Positions 33,634 through 41,512 are shown, numbered from the stretch's first letter. The stretch: 64,000 bases of DNA from DASTFY01 sp963829955 (GCA_963829955.1 CAWHKS010000001.1:248001-312000), one strand, 5' to 3'. The notes: generated by a model not told the origin, from the letters alone. A program made the numbers and translations.

Positions 33634-34527
33634 TCACCCGCCCCCGGCGAGGAAGCTCAGAGCCCGGTCGAGAAGCTCGTCCGAGTCCGTGAACCAGAGT
33701 GAGTCGGTACCGGCTACGAGCTCGAGCCGAGCATCCGGGAGGTGGTCGGCGAGGTAGCGCGAATGGCCGAGGTCCACGTTGGTGCAGTTGCGCCGATGGA
33801 GCACAAGCGTGGGTGCGGCGACGGCCGGGAGCCGGCGGCGGAGGTCGGTCCGGGTGGCGATCGCCCGTATGGTCGCCGCCGTGCGAGGACCAGCCGCCCG
33901 CTGGCCGATGCGGTTCCACCACTGCCGGAACGCGGCATCGTGAGCGGCGCTCGGTGCGGCATGGACAACCGTGTCCAACCGCTCGGCGGGGGTGACCGGG
34001 TTGGTGGCATCCCGGATGAGTGAGTCGGCCGTGATCGGGTCGAGGCCGAACGGATAGTCGTCGCTGCGGAGGTACGTGGCGAAGCACTGGGCCAGGACGA
34101 CCGACCGGACCCTGTCCCGATAGCGGGCCGCGAACTCCAGTGCGATCAGTCCGGTGTCGAAGTTTGCGAAGAGGTCCGCCTCGCTCGTGCCGCCGGCGTC
34201 GAGCACGAGCAGGACGTCGGCGACCCAATCGTCGAGCGGGGCCCGCTCCGCACTCAACGGATCCGACAGGCCGATCCCCCGCCGGTCGAAGCAGGTGACG
34301 CGGCGTTGCTCGCCGAGGCGGGCCAGCGCGCTCCGCGGGTGCGGGTCATCCAGCAGGCCGTCGATGGTGATCATGGCCGGGTTGAGCACCAGGAGATCGG
34401 GGCCGCCGCTGGAGAGGCGCACGAACGCGGTGTGCCCGTGCTGGCCTTCCGCGTACTCGACCGCGACCGGTGACCCGTCGGTCGAGCGGGCATTGCCCGT
34501 CGAGCGAGTGCTCGGCGGCGACGGCAT
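33634..34527 (-). CDS. Alpha/beta-hydrolase-fold domain with lost nucleophile (3' part of a decaying BTAD-hydrolase gene)
   Basis: 297 residues can still be read from ATG 34527. The fold is the adenylate-cyclase-associated type of hydrolase (RVTCFDRRGIGLSDPL, ALEFAARYRDRVRSVVLAQ, PTLVLHRRNC). At the nucleophile elbow the usual G-x-S-x-G reads ANFDTG, with Phe where Ser should be, so hydrolytic activity is not expected. Upstream, in other frames, is a transcriptional-activator (BTAD) domain. The original gene was probably a SARP-like regulator with a C-terminal hydrolase domain. Either this domain is a ligand-binding pseudoenzyme or the whole gene is decaying. Confidence 0.6.
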   Translation of the reverse strand: MPSPPSTRSTGNARSTDGSPVAVEYAEGQHGHTAFVRLSSGGPDLLVLNPAMITIDGLLDDPHPRSALARLGEQRRVTCFDRRGIGLSDPLSAERAPLDDWVADVLLVLDAGGTSEADLFANFDTGLIALEFAARYRDRVRSVVLAQCFATYLRSDDYPFGLDPITADSLIRDATNPVTPAERLDTVVHAAPSAAHDAAFRQWWNRIGQRAAGPRTAATIRAIATRTDLRRRLPAVAAPTLVLHRRNCTNVDLGHSRYLADHLPDARLELVAGTDSLWFTDSDELLDRALSFLAGGG

Positions 34528-34878
34528 CGGGTCGCCGTCGAAGACCTCGGCCTCACTCCGCGCAGCGCCGCGCCCGGCTCGAGGCCGACACCGGCCAGTG
34601 CCTCGCGCGCCGAGGCGACCGCCCGTAGCGCCTCCGTCTGGCGGCCCGTCCGGCGGAGCGCGCGGACGTAGTTGACCCAGAGGGCCTCGTCGAGCGGATC
34701 GGTTGCGGTGAGCCCGCCAGCTCGCCGAGACCGCTCCCGGGATCACTGCCCGTCGTCACGCACTCGAGGTGCTCCGCGGTCAACTGGCGACGCTCTCTCC
34801 GCCAGCCCTCGAGCACGGCGACGGCCGCCGTTGTGTCCGGCAGCTCGGGATCGCCGCGCCACAGGGGCCGGTCCCGCC
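34528..34878 (-). pseudogene. Remnant of a bacterial transcriptional activator (BTAD/SARP) domain, two frameshifts
   Basis: Reading on the minus strand, frame one gives PLWRGDPELPDTTAAVAVLE and GWRRERRQLTAEHLE, typical of a BTAD domain. Near 34698-34723 it shifts to a frame with DPLDEALWVNYVRALRRTGR, then QTEALRAVASAREALAGVGL. Near 34551-34571 it shifts again to SEAEVFDGDP and joins the hydrolase domain. Nothing is left of a DNA-binding domain: the HAD gene stop lies directly upstream. Even after correcting both indels the gene lacks its N-terminal half, so it is a true truncation, whatever the origin of the frameshifts. Confidence 0.7.
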
Positions 34879-34880
34879 GG

Positions 34881-35390
34881 TCAGGTGCGGCCCTCGGCTT
34901 CCTGAGCCTGGCGGAGGGCCCGGGTGCTCTCGGCCGTCCGGGCTTCCCAGTCGGCCACGAACACGGGATGTCCGGCCCGGCGTACGGCGTCCAGCACGGC
35001 TGGATCGTCGTCGACGACGATCCCGATCGGCTGCTGGCGGGCGAAGTCCTCCAGCAGCTCGAGCTTCATGACCGCGGCCGGACGCCGATCCCCACGCGGC
35101 CGCATCACCAGCCGATGCCCTCCGAGGTCGTGCCGATCCAGCCAGGCGACCGTGTCGTCGCGCAGGTGCTCGGGCCGGCCGGTCAGGAACAGGATCTCGT
35201 GGTCCTTCGTCAGCCTCTCGACGATCGCCAGGCCCTCCGGGTGCGCCTCGTCGTCGCGAGCGGCGGCGAAAAAGGCGTCCCAGTCCTTCGGCTTGGCCTT
35301 CAGGTGGTGCAGCCGATGACGGACGTCGGCGATCACACCGTCGAGATCGATGACGGCGAGCGGGGACGACCGGGAGGGCACCTCGGTCAT
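34881..35390 (-). CDS. HAD-superfamily phosphatase, polynucleotide-kinase-3'-phosphatase-like
   Basis: 169 residues. Motif I is DLDGVIAD with D15 and D17, a TGRPE motif follows at about 70-74, and motif IV is VVDDDP near 126-130. TGRPE plus a short cap is typical of the phosphatase domains related to T4 polynucleotide kinase and acid phosphatases. The kinase half is absent. It sits 40 bp downstream of vapC on the same strand and may be co-expressed with the toxin-antitoxin pair. A link to RNA-end repair after VapC cleavage would be speculation. Confidence 0.68.
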   Translation of the reverse strand: MTEVPSRSSPLAVIDLDGVIADVRHRLHHLKAKPKDWDAFFAAARDDEAHPEGLAIVERLTKDHEILFLTGRPEHLRDDTVAWLDRHDLGGHRLVMRPRGDRRPAAVMKLELLEDFARQQPIGIVVDDDPAVLDAVRRAGHPVFVADWEARTAESTRALRQAQEAEGRT

Positions 35391-35430
35391 GCTGCCACGG
35401 CACCTGGCGCGTCTTCGATGGTGGTCCCGT

Positions 35431-35823
35431 CTACGCGAGCACCTCGATCTCACACCTGGGGCCGGAGGCGCCCGCCAGGCGGGTATCTGCCGTGAGCAAC
35501 AGGACCGCCATCGCCTCCGCCAACGCGACGTAGACGCCGTCGTACACAGTGAGGTTCTCGCGAAGCTCCCAGCAGCGCGCGACCAGACCGGCGTGCGAAA
35601 CACGATCCAGGCGGAGCGACCGAAGGTCGTCGAGTGCGAGCTGTGCTCGCCGATCGTCGAGATCACCGGCCGCAACCAATCGCCGCCACGCCGAGGTCAC
35701 TTCGACATCGATCAGATGTGGCGCGATCAGCCGCTCTCCTTGCAAGCGATCACGCGCGCGGTCGCCGTCGTCGCCGTCATCTCCCAGAGCTGTGACGACG
35801 ATGCTCGCGTCCACGACGATCAC
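35431..35823 (-). CDS. vapC: VapC-type PIN-domain toxin (ribonuclease)
   Basis: 130 residues. The four acidic residues of the PIN active site are D5 (VVDAS), E41 (IDVEVTS), D95 (VYDGVYVALAE) and D113 (LTADTRL), all present, so the nuclease should be active. VapC toxins cut specific RNAs, often tRNAs, using Mg2+. GTG 35823 overlaps the antitoxin stop (GTGA), the standard arrangement. Base composition is slightly lower in GC than the neighbours, which fits a mobile module. Confidence 0.85.
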   Translation of the reverse strand: MIVVDASIVVTALGDDGDDGDRARDRLQGERLIAPHLIDVEVTSAWRRLVAAGDLDDRRAQLALDDLRSLRLDRVSHAGLVARCWELRENLTVYDGVYVALAEAMAVLLLTADTRLAGASGPRCEIEVLA

Positions 35824-36050
35824 CGCGAATCGCGATCGGAGCGAACCACCTTCGCGGCCGTTCGCAGAGACGCCTGGCCACCTGCTCGGCCGCCGGCGCG
35901 CGCCAGGACCTCCTCGAGCGTTGGCGTGTGCGCCTCATCGATGAGGTGAGCGAGCAAGTACTCCTGCAGCGACTGGCCCGCGGCTGCGGCCCGACTCCTG
36001 AGCGTCGCGTGCACGTCGTCGGGGACGTCCTTGACCTGGATCTTCGGCAT
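35820..36050 (-). CDS. vapB: VapB/FitA-type antitoxin (ribbon-helix-helix)
   Basis: 76 residues. The N-terminal MPKIQVKDVPDDVHATLRSR is the FitA-like ribbon-helix-helix DNA-binding motif, followed by AGQSLQEYLLAHLIDEA. The C-terminal half is the toxin-binding tail. ATG 36050 is chosen because a TATCGT box lies 6 nt upstream and the family begins at MPKIQVK; an upstream in-frame start would add seven residues. Two palindromes overlap and extend from the promoter, as expected for autorepression by the VapBC complex. Confidence 0.83.
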   Translation of the reverse strand: MPKIQVKDVPDDVHATLRSRAAAAGQSLQEYLLAHLIDEAHTPTLEEVLARAGGRAGGQASLRTAAKVVRSDRDSR

Positions 36051-36056
36051 GCCTGG

Positions 36057-36062
36057 ACGATA
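36057..36062 (-). promoter_or_regulatory. Leaderless-type -10 box TATCGT of vapBC
   Basis: TATCGT on the minus strand, 6 nt before ATG 36050, next to the palindromes at 36064-36097. Confidence 0.55.
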
Positions 36063-36097
36063 GCGCCACACTGGCGTTCATAGCGCCATTATGGCGC
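36061..36097. promoter_or_regulatory. Double palindromic operator of vapBC
   Basis: TAGCGCCA occurs twice, 20 bp apart (36061 and 36081). Each copy begins a palindrome: CGCCA-CAC-TGGCG at 36064-36076 and GCGCCAT-T-ATGGCGC at 36083-36097. The 20-bp spacing puts both on one DNA face, suited to cooperative VapB binding. Confidence 0.7.
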
Positions 36098-36110
36098 CAG
36101 CTCCGAGACC

Positions 36111-36893
36111 TCAGAGCAGGGTTGCCGTGGTCAGGGTCACGACGAGTGGTCGAGTCACGATCCCGCCGAACTGGTCGTGGGCGAACGCCTCGATGTCGCC
36201 CAACAGCCCGTTGCGTGCGACCTCGTCCATCATCTGTGTCCCCGAGTAGGTGACCATCAACGTCCTGAAGTCAGCCGCCGAGTAGGTCTGGTCCCAGTCG
36301 TAGCGACGAAGCTGGACGTCCCGGAACCGCTGATCGGCAGCAAGGGCTCGTCGCATGGACGTATCTACGTTCTCCCGTGACGGCGCAGGGGACCCAGTGT
36401 GGCCCTCTCCGTACCGCTCATAGAACGGTTGGACCGCGGCAAAGAATCCCTCATCCTCGGGGGCATCGACCTGGATGAGCTCCGCGATCGCGATGGTCCC
36501 GCCGGACCTGAGGAGCGTGGCTGGTCGGTCGACCTGCGCCTTCGCCGACACCCAGTGGTACGCGGTGGCCGAGAACACCATGTCCGCGCTGCCCGCCGGG
36601 ATGTCCAGCACATCGAAGTCGCCCACGCTGATGTCGAGCTCCTCCGTCGGGAGGTTCGCCCGCAGGATGCCGGCCATCGCCGGGCTGATCTCGATGGCGC
36701 GGACATGGGCCCCACGGTCGAGCAGGTCTCTCGTGGCCTGGCCGGTGCCGGGACCGACCTCGATGACCTGTGGGCGAGGCGGCAGTGGCCGGAAAAGCTC
36801 GTCGAACATCGGCGCCGGGTAGCTCGGACGGATGTCGTCGTAGAGCTGGGCGATGTCGTTGAAGGTGAGCCTTCGGTCCTTCGCGCCGGCCAT
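36111..36893 (-). CDS. Class I SAM-dependent methyltransferase
   Basis: 260 residues. Motif I is VIEVGPGTGQATRDLL at about 43-58, then IEISPAM and the post-I region SADMVFSATAYHWV, typical of the methyltransf_11/25 group with the YHWV variant found in many actinobacterial enzymes. It starts 3 bp after potA, so it is likely in the potA transcript and under operator site 2. A role in modifying the transported amine is possible, but this methyltransferase type is too broad for a firm call. Confidence 0.8.
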   Translation of the reverse strand: MAGAKDRRLTFNDIAQLYDDIRPSYPAPMFDELFRPLPPRPQVIEVGPGTGQATRDLLDRGAHVRAIEISPAMAGILRANLPTEELDISVGDFDVLDIPAGSADMVFSATAYHWVSAKAQVDRPATLLRSGGTIAIAELIQVDAPEDEGFFAAVQPFYERYGEGHTGSPAPSRENVDTSMRRALAADQRFRDVQLRRYDWDQTYSAADFRTLMVTYSGTQMMDEVARNGLLGDIEAFAHDQFGGIVTRPLVVTLTTATLL

Positions 36894-36896
36894 CGC

Positions 36897-37967
36897 TCAG
36901 CCGGTCAGGACCTGGATGGCATCCGGTGGGAGAGACGCCGTGACGGGCTCCCCCGGCGCCGGCACGCTGCGGCCGTCGTTGGGGAGCACGACCTGGAGGA
37001 GTGCGCCGTCGGCCAGCACGACCTCGAGCTGGCTCTGCGCGCCCACGTACACCTGCTCCCGCACCACCCCTTCGACGGCGTTGACCTGGCCGTCGATCGG
37101 ACCGTCGAGGAGGCGCACCCGCTCCGGACGCACGACGATGCGACCCAGGCCTGCGGGCTGGCCGGCGTCGACCCGGATCGCGTGCCCGGAGACCATGCAG
37201 ATCCCACTCCCGTCGAACTCGACGTCGAAAAGGTTGGCCACGCCGAGGAACTCGGCCACGAACACGGTGGCCGGAGCCTCGTAGACCTCACGCGGCTCCC
37301 CGCACTGCACGATGCGGCCGTTGTACATGACCGCCAGGCGGTGGCTCATGGAGAGCGCCTCCTCCTGGTCGTGGGTGACGAACACGAACGTGATGCCGAC
37401 GGTCCGCTGCAACGACGTGAGCTCGGCGCGCAGGTCTTTGCGCAACTTGGCGTCGAGCGCGCCGAGCGGCTCGTCGAGGAGCAGCACCCGGGGCCGCAGG
37501 ACAAGTGCCCGGGCCAGGGCCACCCGCTGCTGCTGACCGCCCGAGAGCTGGCTGGGACGACGGCGGGCCAGGCGCGTGAGTCGGACGAGTTCCAGCGCTT
37601 CGCCCACCTGCCGCTTGGCCTCCTCCTTCGAGACCTTCGCGAACCGCAGCCCGAATCCCACGTTGTCCGCCACCGAGAGGTGAGGGAACAGCGCGTAGCT
37701 CTGGAAGACGGTGTTGACCGGGCGCTTCTCGGGCGGGATGGCGGAGACGTCCTCGCCGTCGATCAGGACCCGGCCGCTGGTCGGGCGCTCGAACCCGCCG
37801 ATCATCCGCAGCGTGGTCGTCTTGCCACAGCCGGAGGGACCGAGCAGGGCGAAGAACTCCCCCGCGGCGATCTGCAGGTCCACGCCGTCGACCGCAACCT
37901 CGTCGTCGAAGCGCTTCCCGAGGTTCTCCAGCGTGACGGTGCCCCCGCCGGCCGATCGCTCCTGCAC
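36897..37967 (-). CDS. PotA-like spermidine/putrescine-type ABC transporter ATPase
   Basis: 356 residues. Walker A is GPSGCGKTT, signature LSGGQQQRVALARAL, Walker B LLLDEPLGALDAKLR and H-loop VTHDQEEAL. The C-terminal 110 residues form the TOBE/OB regulatory domain found in PotA and UgpC types. It should energise the PotB/PotC permease encoded at 31.7-33.5 kb; no other orphan permease is nearby. GTG 37967 has TAGGAA 8 nt upstream, and operator site 2 lies about 40 bp upstream, shared with divergent Rieske-2. Confidence 0.9.
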   Translation of the reverse strand: MQERSAGGGTVTLENLGKRFDDEVAVDGVDLQIAAGEFFALLGPSGCGKTTTLRMIGGFERPTSGRVLIDGEDVSAIPPEKRPVNTVFQSYALFPHLSVADNVGFGLRFAKVSKEEAKRQVGEALELVRLTRLARRRPSQLSGGQQQRVALARALVLRPRVLLLDEPLGALDAKLRKDLRAELTSLQRTVGITFVFVTHDQEEALSMSHRLAVMYNGRIVQCGEPREVYEAPATVFVAEFLGVANLFDVEFDGSGICMVSGHAIRVDAGQPAGLGRIVVRPERVRLLDGPIDGQVNAVEGVVREQVYVGAQSQLEVVLADGALLQVVLPNDGRSVPAPGEPVTASLPPDAIQVLTG

Positions 37968-37975
37968 CGCGGGCT

Positions 37976-37981
37976 TTCCTA
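37976..37981 (-). promoter_or_regulatory. Leaderless-type -10 box TAGGAA of potA
   Basis: TAGGAA on the minus strand, 8 nt before GTG 37967. Operator site 2 lies just upstream of where its -35 region would be. Confidence 0.4.
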
Positions 37982-38008
37982 GCAGATCGTACTCCGGCGG
38001 GTCGTCTA

Positions 38009-38028
38009 GACTGACTGGCGAGTCAGTT
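38009..38028. promoter_or_regulatory. Shared operator site 2 (inverted repeat)
   Basis: ACTGACT, GGCG, AGTCAGT: perfect 7-bp arms at 38010-38027 within the 86-bp divergent gap between potA and Rieske-2. A TAGACT box at 38007-38012 for Rieske-2 overlaps it, so binding should block that promoter. Confidence 0.8.
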
Positions 38029-38053
38029 TCGGCCAGGAGGAGGCGAGAGAGAC

Positions 38054-39175
38054 GTGACGGTCATCGATCCCCGGGCGGTCGCGGTACCGGTGTCCTTGAC
38101 CACGGCGACGACCCTGCCGGCAGCCTGGTACCACGACGGCGCCCACCACCGGCGGGAGCTGGACGCCGTCTTCCGTCACGGGTGGAGCTGCGTCGGCGTC
38201 ACGGACGATGTGGCCCAGCCCGGCAGCTACCTGGCGACGAACAGCGCCACCGGCCTGCCGCTCCTCTTGACCCGTGACCAGGAAGGCGAACTGCGGGGGT
38301 TCGTCAACGTCTGCCGGCACCGGGGTGGCCCCGTGGCCGAGGGTTGCGGCGTGGCCCGCGCCCTGTCGTGCGCCTACCACGCGTGGGTGTACCGCCTCGA
38401 CGGGTCCCTGGCCCGGGCAAGCGGAATGGAAGGCGCTGAGGGCTTCGGTCCTGCCGACCACAGCCTGTACCCGATCTCCGTGGCCACATGGGCCCGCTTC
38501 GTGTTCGTCCATCCCGAGCCCGAGGCGGCACCGCTCGACCTCGGCCCGCTGGCCGCCGCCATCGACCCCTACCCGCTCGACGACTACGAGCTCGCGGTAC
38601 GGGAGAGCCACGAGCGTGAGTTCAACTGGAAGGTGCTGGTCGAGAACTACTCGGAGAACTTCCACACCCCGTTCGTGCACCCGAACCTCATCGTCGCCGA
38701 CTGGGAGTACCCGATCACGACCGTGGGTCCCATCGCGCTGGCCTGGGACCGGCCCACCCGGCCCCGCAGCGCCACCGAGCACGCGCTGGCGGCGTCATCG
38801 CCGGGTGAACCGGGCTGGGCTGACGTGGCCGCCAACCAGATCGAAGACGTGTTCATCGCCGGGATCTACTTCACGATCTTCCCCAACCTCTTGGTCAGCA
38901 CGTTCCCCCGCTATCTGTCCGCGCTGCACCTCACCCCGCTCTCCCCCACCCGCACCCGGGTCCAGGCCTACCGCTTCTGGACGTCTGACGTGCCCGAGGA
39001 CCGCAGGGCCGCCGACCTGGCCGCCAGCCAGGAGGTGGCTGCGCAGGACCTCGACATCTGCGAGCGGGTGCAGCGGGGCTACACGGCCGGCGTGGACACG
39101 CACGGACGGCTCTCGGTCGTCCACGAGGCCGGCGTACACCACGTCCACCAGCTCGTACGCGCGGCCGTCCACTGA
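38054..39175 (+). CDS. Rieske non-heme iron oxygenase, large subunit (Rieske-2)
   Basis: 373 residues. Rieske cluster ligands are C87/H89 and C106/H109 (CRHRGG and CAYHAW). The iron site is E201-X2-H204-X4-H209 (ENFHTPFVHP) after NWKVLVENY, so, as in Rieske-1, a Glu bridges the two centres. This layout is found in oxygenases for carnitine, glycine betaine and related amines. The two Rieske proteins are clearly different sequences, so they probably act on different substrates or steps. GTG 38054 has a strong AGGAGGAGG ribosome-binding site. Operator site 2 overlaps its promoter. A hairpin terminator follows. Confidence 0.88.
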   Translation: MTVIDPRAVAVPVSLTTATTLPAAWYHDGAHHRRELDAVFRHGWSCVGVTDDVAQPGSYLATNSATGLPLLLTRDQEGELRGFVNVCRHRGGPVAEGCGVARALSCAYHAWVYRLDGSLARASGMEGAEGFGPADHSLYPISVATWARFVFVHPEPEAAPLDLGPLAAAIDPYPLDDYELAVRESHEREFNWKVLVENYSENFHTPFVHPNLIVADWEYPITTVGPIALAWDRPTRPRSATEHALAASSPGEPGWADVAANQIEDVFIAGIYFTIFPNLLVSTFPRYLSALHLTPLSPTRTRVQAYRFWTSDVPEDRRAADLAASQEVAAQDLDICERVQRGYTAGVDTHGRLSVVHEAGVHHVHQLVRAAVH

Positions 39176-39213
39176 CTGGCCGTCTCCCCCGGTGGTGGTG
39201 TCACCACGAACGG

Positions 39214-39238
39214 AGAGCGCGCGCCGGCCGCGCGCTCT
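39214..39238 (+). terminator. Hairpin terminator after Rieske-2
   Basis: AGAGCGCGCG and CGCGCGCTCT around the loop CCGGC, about 40 bp after the stop codon. Confidence 0.65.
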
Positions 39239-39330
39239 GACCGGCAGATCCGGCGTCCCAGGTGCCCGGTCCGAGGGCGCTCCGGCGGAGTACAACGGCA
39301 CTGGACATGTGCAGCAGGTAGCGGGGCGCG

Positions 39331-39362
39331 CAGGGGTCCTGACCGTCAGGTCGGGACCCCTG
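39331..39362 (-). terminator. Hairpin terminator after the SDR operon
   Basis: CAGGGGTCC and GGACCCCTG, 9-bp arms with a 14-nt loop, just past the stop of the minus-strand SDR gene. Confidence 0.55.
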
Positions 39363-39370
39363 TGGCGCGT

Positions 39371-40162
39371 CTAGTGACGGATCGTCATGCCGCCGTCCAC
39401 GACGACGATGGAGCCGGTGACGAAGCTGGCCGCCGGCAGCACGAGGCTGAGCGTCATGTGGGCCACCTCCTCCGGATCGCCGTAGCGGCGGAGCGGCACC
39501 CGGCGACGGGCGTAGACCTCCTTGACCTCGTCGGGGATCGACGCGGTCATGGCTGTGGTGATGGGTCCGGGGCAGACGCAGTTGACCGTCACCCCGGTCC
39601 GGCCCAATTCGACGGCCAGGCTCTTCGTCAGCCCGATGACGCCATGCTTGCTGGCCGTATAGGCCGTAATCCCGGCCGTGGCGATCAACCCCTCGGTGGA
39701 GGCGATGTTGACGACGCGCCCGCCTTCCGCGGCGGCGAGGAACGGCAGGACGGCGCGGACCATCCGTGCCTGCGCGGTCAGGTTGACGGCGAGCGTCGCC
39801 GCCCAGACCTCGTCGAACTGGGCATCGTCCGTCATGGCCCCCGCGGCACATGAGATCCCGGCGTTGTTGACGAGGATGTCGAGACCGCGGAACGCCTCCG
39901 CCACCTCGGCGACGAGATGGGCGACCTGCTCGGCGTCGCTGACGTCGACGGCCCAGCCCTGCGCGGCGTCGGGTCCGTGCACCGTCCGGATCTCCTCGAC
40001 CACGGCCCCGACGCGGTCCTCACCGAGGTCCACGACGGCGACGCGAGCCCCCTCGTCGGCGAAGAGGTGAGCGGTCGCTCGGCCCATCCCCGAGGCGGCG
40101 CCCGTCACAATGGCCCGCTTCCCGGCGATAGACCGGGAGAGGTGGGTCAGCCGGCCTTCCAC
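39371..40162 (-). CDS. Short-chain dehydrogenase/reductase (SDR-1)
   Basis: 263 residues from GTG 40162. The cofactor motif TGAASGMG is at about 20-27, NNAG appears mid-protein, and the catalytic YTASK lies in TAGITAYTASKHGV. The acidic residue after the second strand (VVDLG) suggests NAD rather than NADP. The C-terminal VTGSIVVVDGGMTIRH is standard. Its start overlaps the PNPOx-like gene by 16 bp, so it is the third gene of SDR-2, PNPOx, SDR-1. It may oxidise an alcohol intermediate of the pathway. Confidence 0.88.
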   Translation of the reverse strand: MEGRLTHLSRSIAGKRAIVTGAASGMGRATAHLFADEGARVAVVDLGEDRVGAVVEEIRTVHGPDAAQGWAVDVSDAEQVAHLVAEVAEAFRGLDILVNNAGISCAAGAMTDDAQFDEVWAATLAVNLTAQARMVRAVLPFLAAAEGGRVVNIASTEGLIATAGITAYTASKHGVIGLTKSLAVELGRTGVTVNCVCPGPITTAMTASIPDEVKEVYARRRVPLRRYGDPEEVAHMTLSLVLPAASFVTGSIVVVDGGMTIRH

Positions 40163-40578
40163 CGGTTGATCCCGCCCATGCCGTAGGCCTTGAGGTAGAC
40201 GGCGCGGGACGGGGCGACGGCGATGAACGCGGTGCCAGGTGCTTCCGGTCCGCCAGCGGCGAAGTCGTCGAGGTTGTAGTCGAAGACGCCGGTCCAGAGC
40301 CGCCGCTTCGTGTCGACGTCGGTGTGCACGGAGGCCGTGCCCCACACCTCCAAGCCGTCACCGGCCTCGGTGACCTGCCAGTGCAACGCCACCTCGGGCT
40401 GGTGGGCGATGTTACGGCACTTGACCGAGTCCTCGGAGGCGAACACCCAGAGCGTTTGGGCCTCCCACCCGGGGTGCACCGGCACCACGTCGGGCTTGCC
40501 GTCGGCGCCCACGGTGGCCATGTGGGCCCAGGGGCTCAGGCGCTGGCCTTCGGCCTTGATCTCGTCCAGGTCCATCAT
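40147..40578 (-). CDS. Pyridoxamine 5'-phosphate oxidase-like split-barrel flavoprotein
   Basis: 143 residues. Recognisable parts are WAHMATVGADGKPDVVPVHP and SVKCRNIAHQPEVALHW, typical of the FMN- or F420-binding split barrel. Actinobacteria have many F420-dependent members, and an LLM-class enzyme at 46.5 kb suggests F420 may be used here. The substrate is unknown. ATG 40578 and ATG 40575 are adjacent; a GAGGAG site upstream serves either. It is the middle gene between the two SDRs. Confidence 0.8.
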   Translation of the reverse strand: MMDLDEIKAEGQRLSPWAHMATVGADGKPDVVPVHPGWEAQTLWVFASEDSVKCRNIAHQPEVALHWQVTEAGDGLEVWGTASVHTDVDTKRRLWTGVFDYNLDDFAAGGPEAPGTAFIAVAPSRAVYLKAYGMGGINRWKAG

Positions 40579-40585
40579 CGGCTCC

Positions 40586-41512
40586 TCAAGTCTCGGCGGG
40601 GGCGTCCGGAATCGGGAAGTGCATGCCGGGGATCCCCATCTTCCATTGGTCGAACTCGTTCGGCACCAGGCCGGGGTAGGTCTCGCCGACCTGGGGTGCG
40701 TCCTTGTTCCAGGAGAAGTGCGACGGGGGGATCTGCCATGCGCCCCGGCTGGCCTCGAAGCCTCCATCGACGAACAGGTTGTGGCCGGTCACGTAGCTCG
40801 AAGCGTCGGAGGCCAGGAACAGGATGGGGCCCCGGAGATCCCGCTCGGGGTCACCGAGGCGGCGCATGGGCGTGCGGCTCTCGATCCAGGGTGCCATGCC
40901 CAGCATGTCGAAGATCGGGCGCGTCATCTCGGTCACGAAGTACCCCGGGGCGATGGCGTTGACCCGCACGTTGCGGTCGGCCCATTCCACGGCCAGCAGC
41001 TTGGTGAGCTGCACCACCGCGCCCTTGGCCGCGTAGTACCACGGGTTGACGAACTCGCTGCCGCCGCTGGCCAGGATCGAGGCGATGTTGATGATCGAGC
41101 CCGAGCCGCGCTCCAGCATGTGGCGCCCCGCGTCGCGGGTGAAGTACCAGAGCCCGAACAGGTCCACCTCGACGACCCGCCGGAACGTCTCGTGATCCGA
41201 ATGCTCGCTCGGCAGGCCCCGCAGGTCGGAGATGCCCGCGTTGTTGACCAGCACGTCGATGCGGCCGTGCTCGGCGACCACCGACTCGATGACCCCGACG
41301 ACGGCGGCGGCGTCCGTCACGTCGGCCGGGTGCACGCTGACCCGCCTGCCGTGGCGCTCCCGCAGGCCGGCGGCGTTCTGCTCCAGCAGGTCCTCGGTCC
41401 GGGCGGTCAGCGCGATGTCCGCGCCCGCCTCGGCCAGGGTGTCGGAGAACGTGAGGCCGAGCCCCATCGAACCGCCGGTGACCAACGCCACCTTCCCCGA
41501 GAGATCGAACAT
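40586..41512 (-). CDS. Short-chain dehydrogenase/reductase with C-terminal tail (SDR-2)
   Basis: 308 residues. TGGSMGLG is at about 12-19, NNAGISD mid-protein, and the catalytic Tyr-Lys in NPWYYAAKGAV. The SDR core ends at HNLFVDGGFEASRG; about 50 further residues (WQIPPSHFSWNKDAP and FDQWKMGIPGMHFPIPD) form an unusual aromatic and proline-rich tail that could cover the active site or mediate assembly. First gene of the SDR-2, PNPOx, SDR-1 operon and divergent from the TetR gene (84-bp gap). No copy of the ACTGACT operator is in that gap. Confidence 0.86.
   Translation of the reverse strand: MFDLSGKVALVTGGSMGLGLTFSDTLAEAGADIALTARTEDLLEQNAAGLRERHGRRVSVHPADVTDAAAVVGVIESVVAEHGRIDVLVNNAGISDLRGLPSEHSDHETFRRVVEVDLFGLWYFTRDAGRHMLERGSGSIINIASILASGGSEFVNPWYYAAKGAVVQLTKLLAVEWADRNVRVNAIAPGYFVTEMTRPIFDMLGMAPWIESRTPMRRLGDPERDLRGPILFLASDASSYVTGHNLFVDGGFEASRGAWQIPPSHFSWNKDAPQVGETYPGLVPNEFDQWKMGIPGMHFPIPDAPAET

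Noticed and set aside
33634..34527. Hydrolase domain as an active esterase
   Set aside because: The nucleophile serine of GxSxG is missing (ANFDTG).
39168..39185. ACTGACTGGC at the end of Rieske-2, resembling the shared operator
   Set aside because: Only one half-site is present; the right arm reads GTCTCC. It also overlaps a stop codon.
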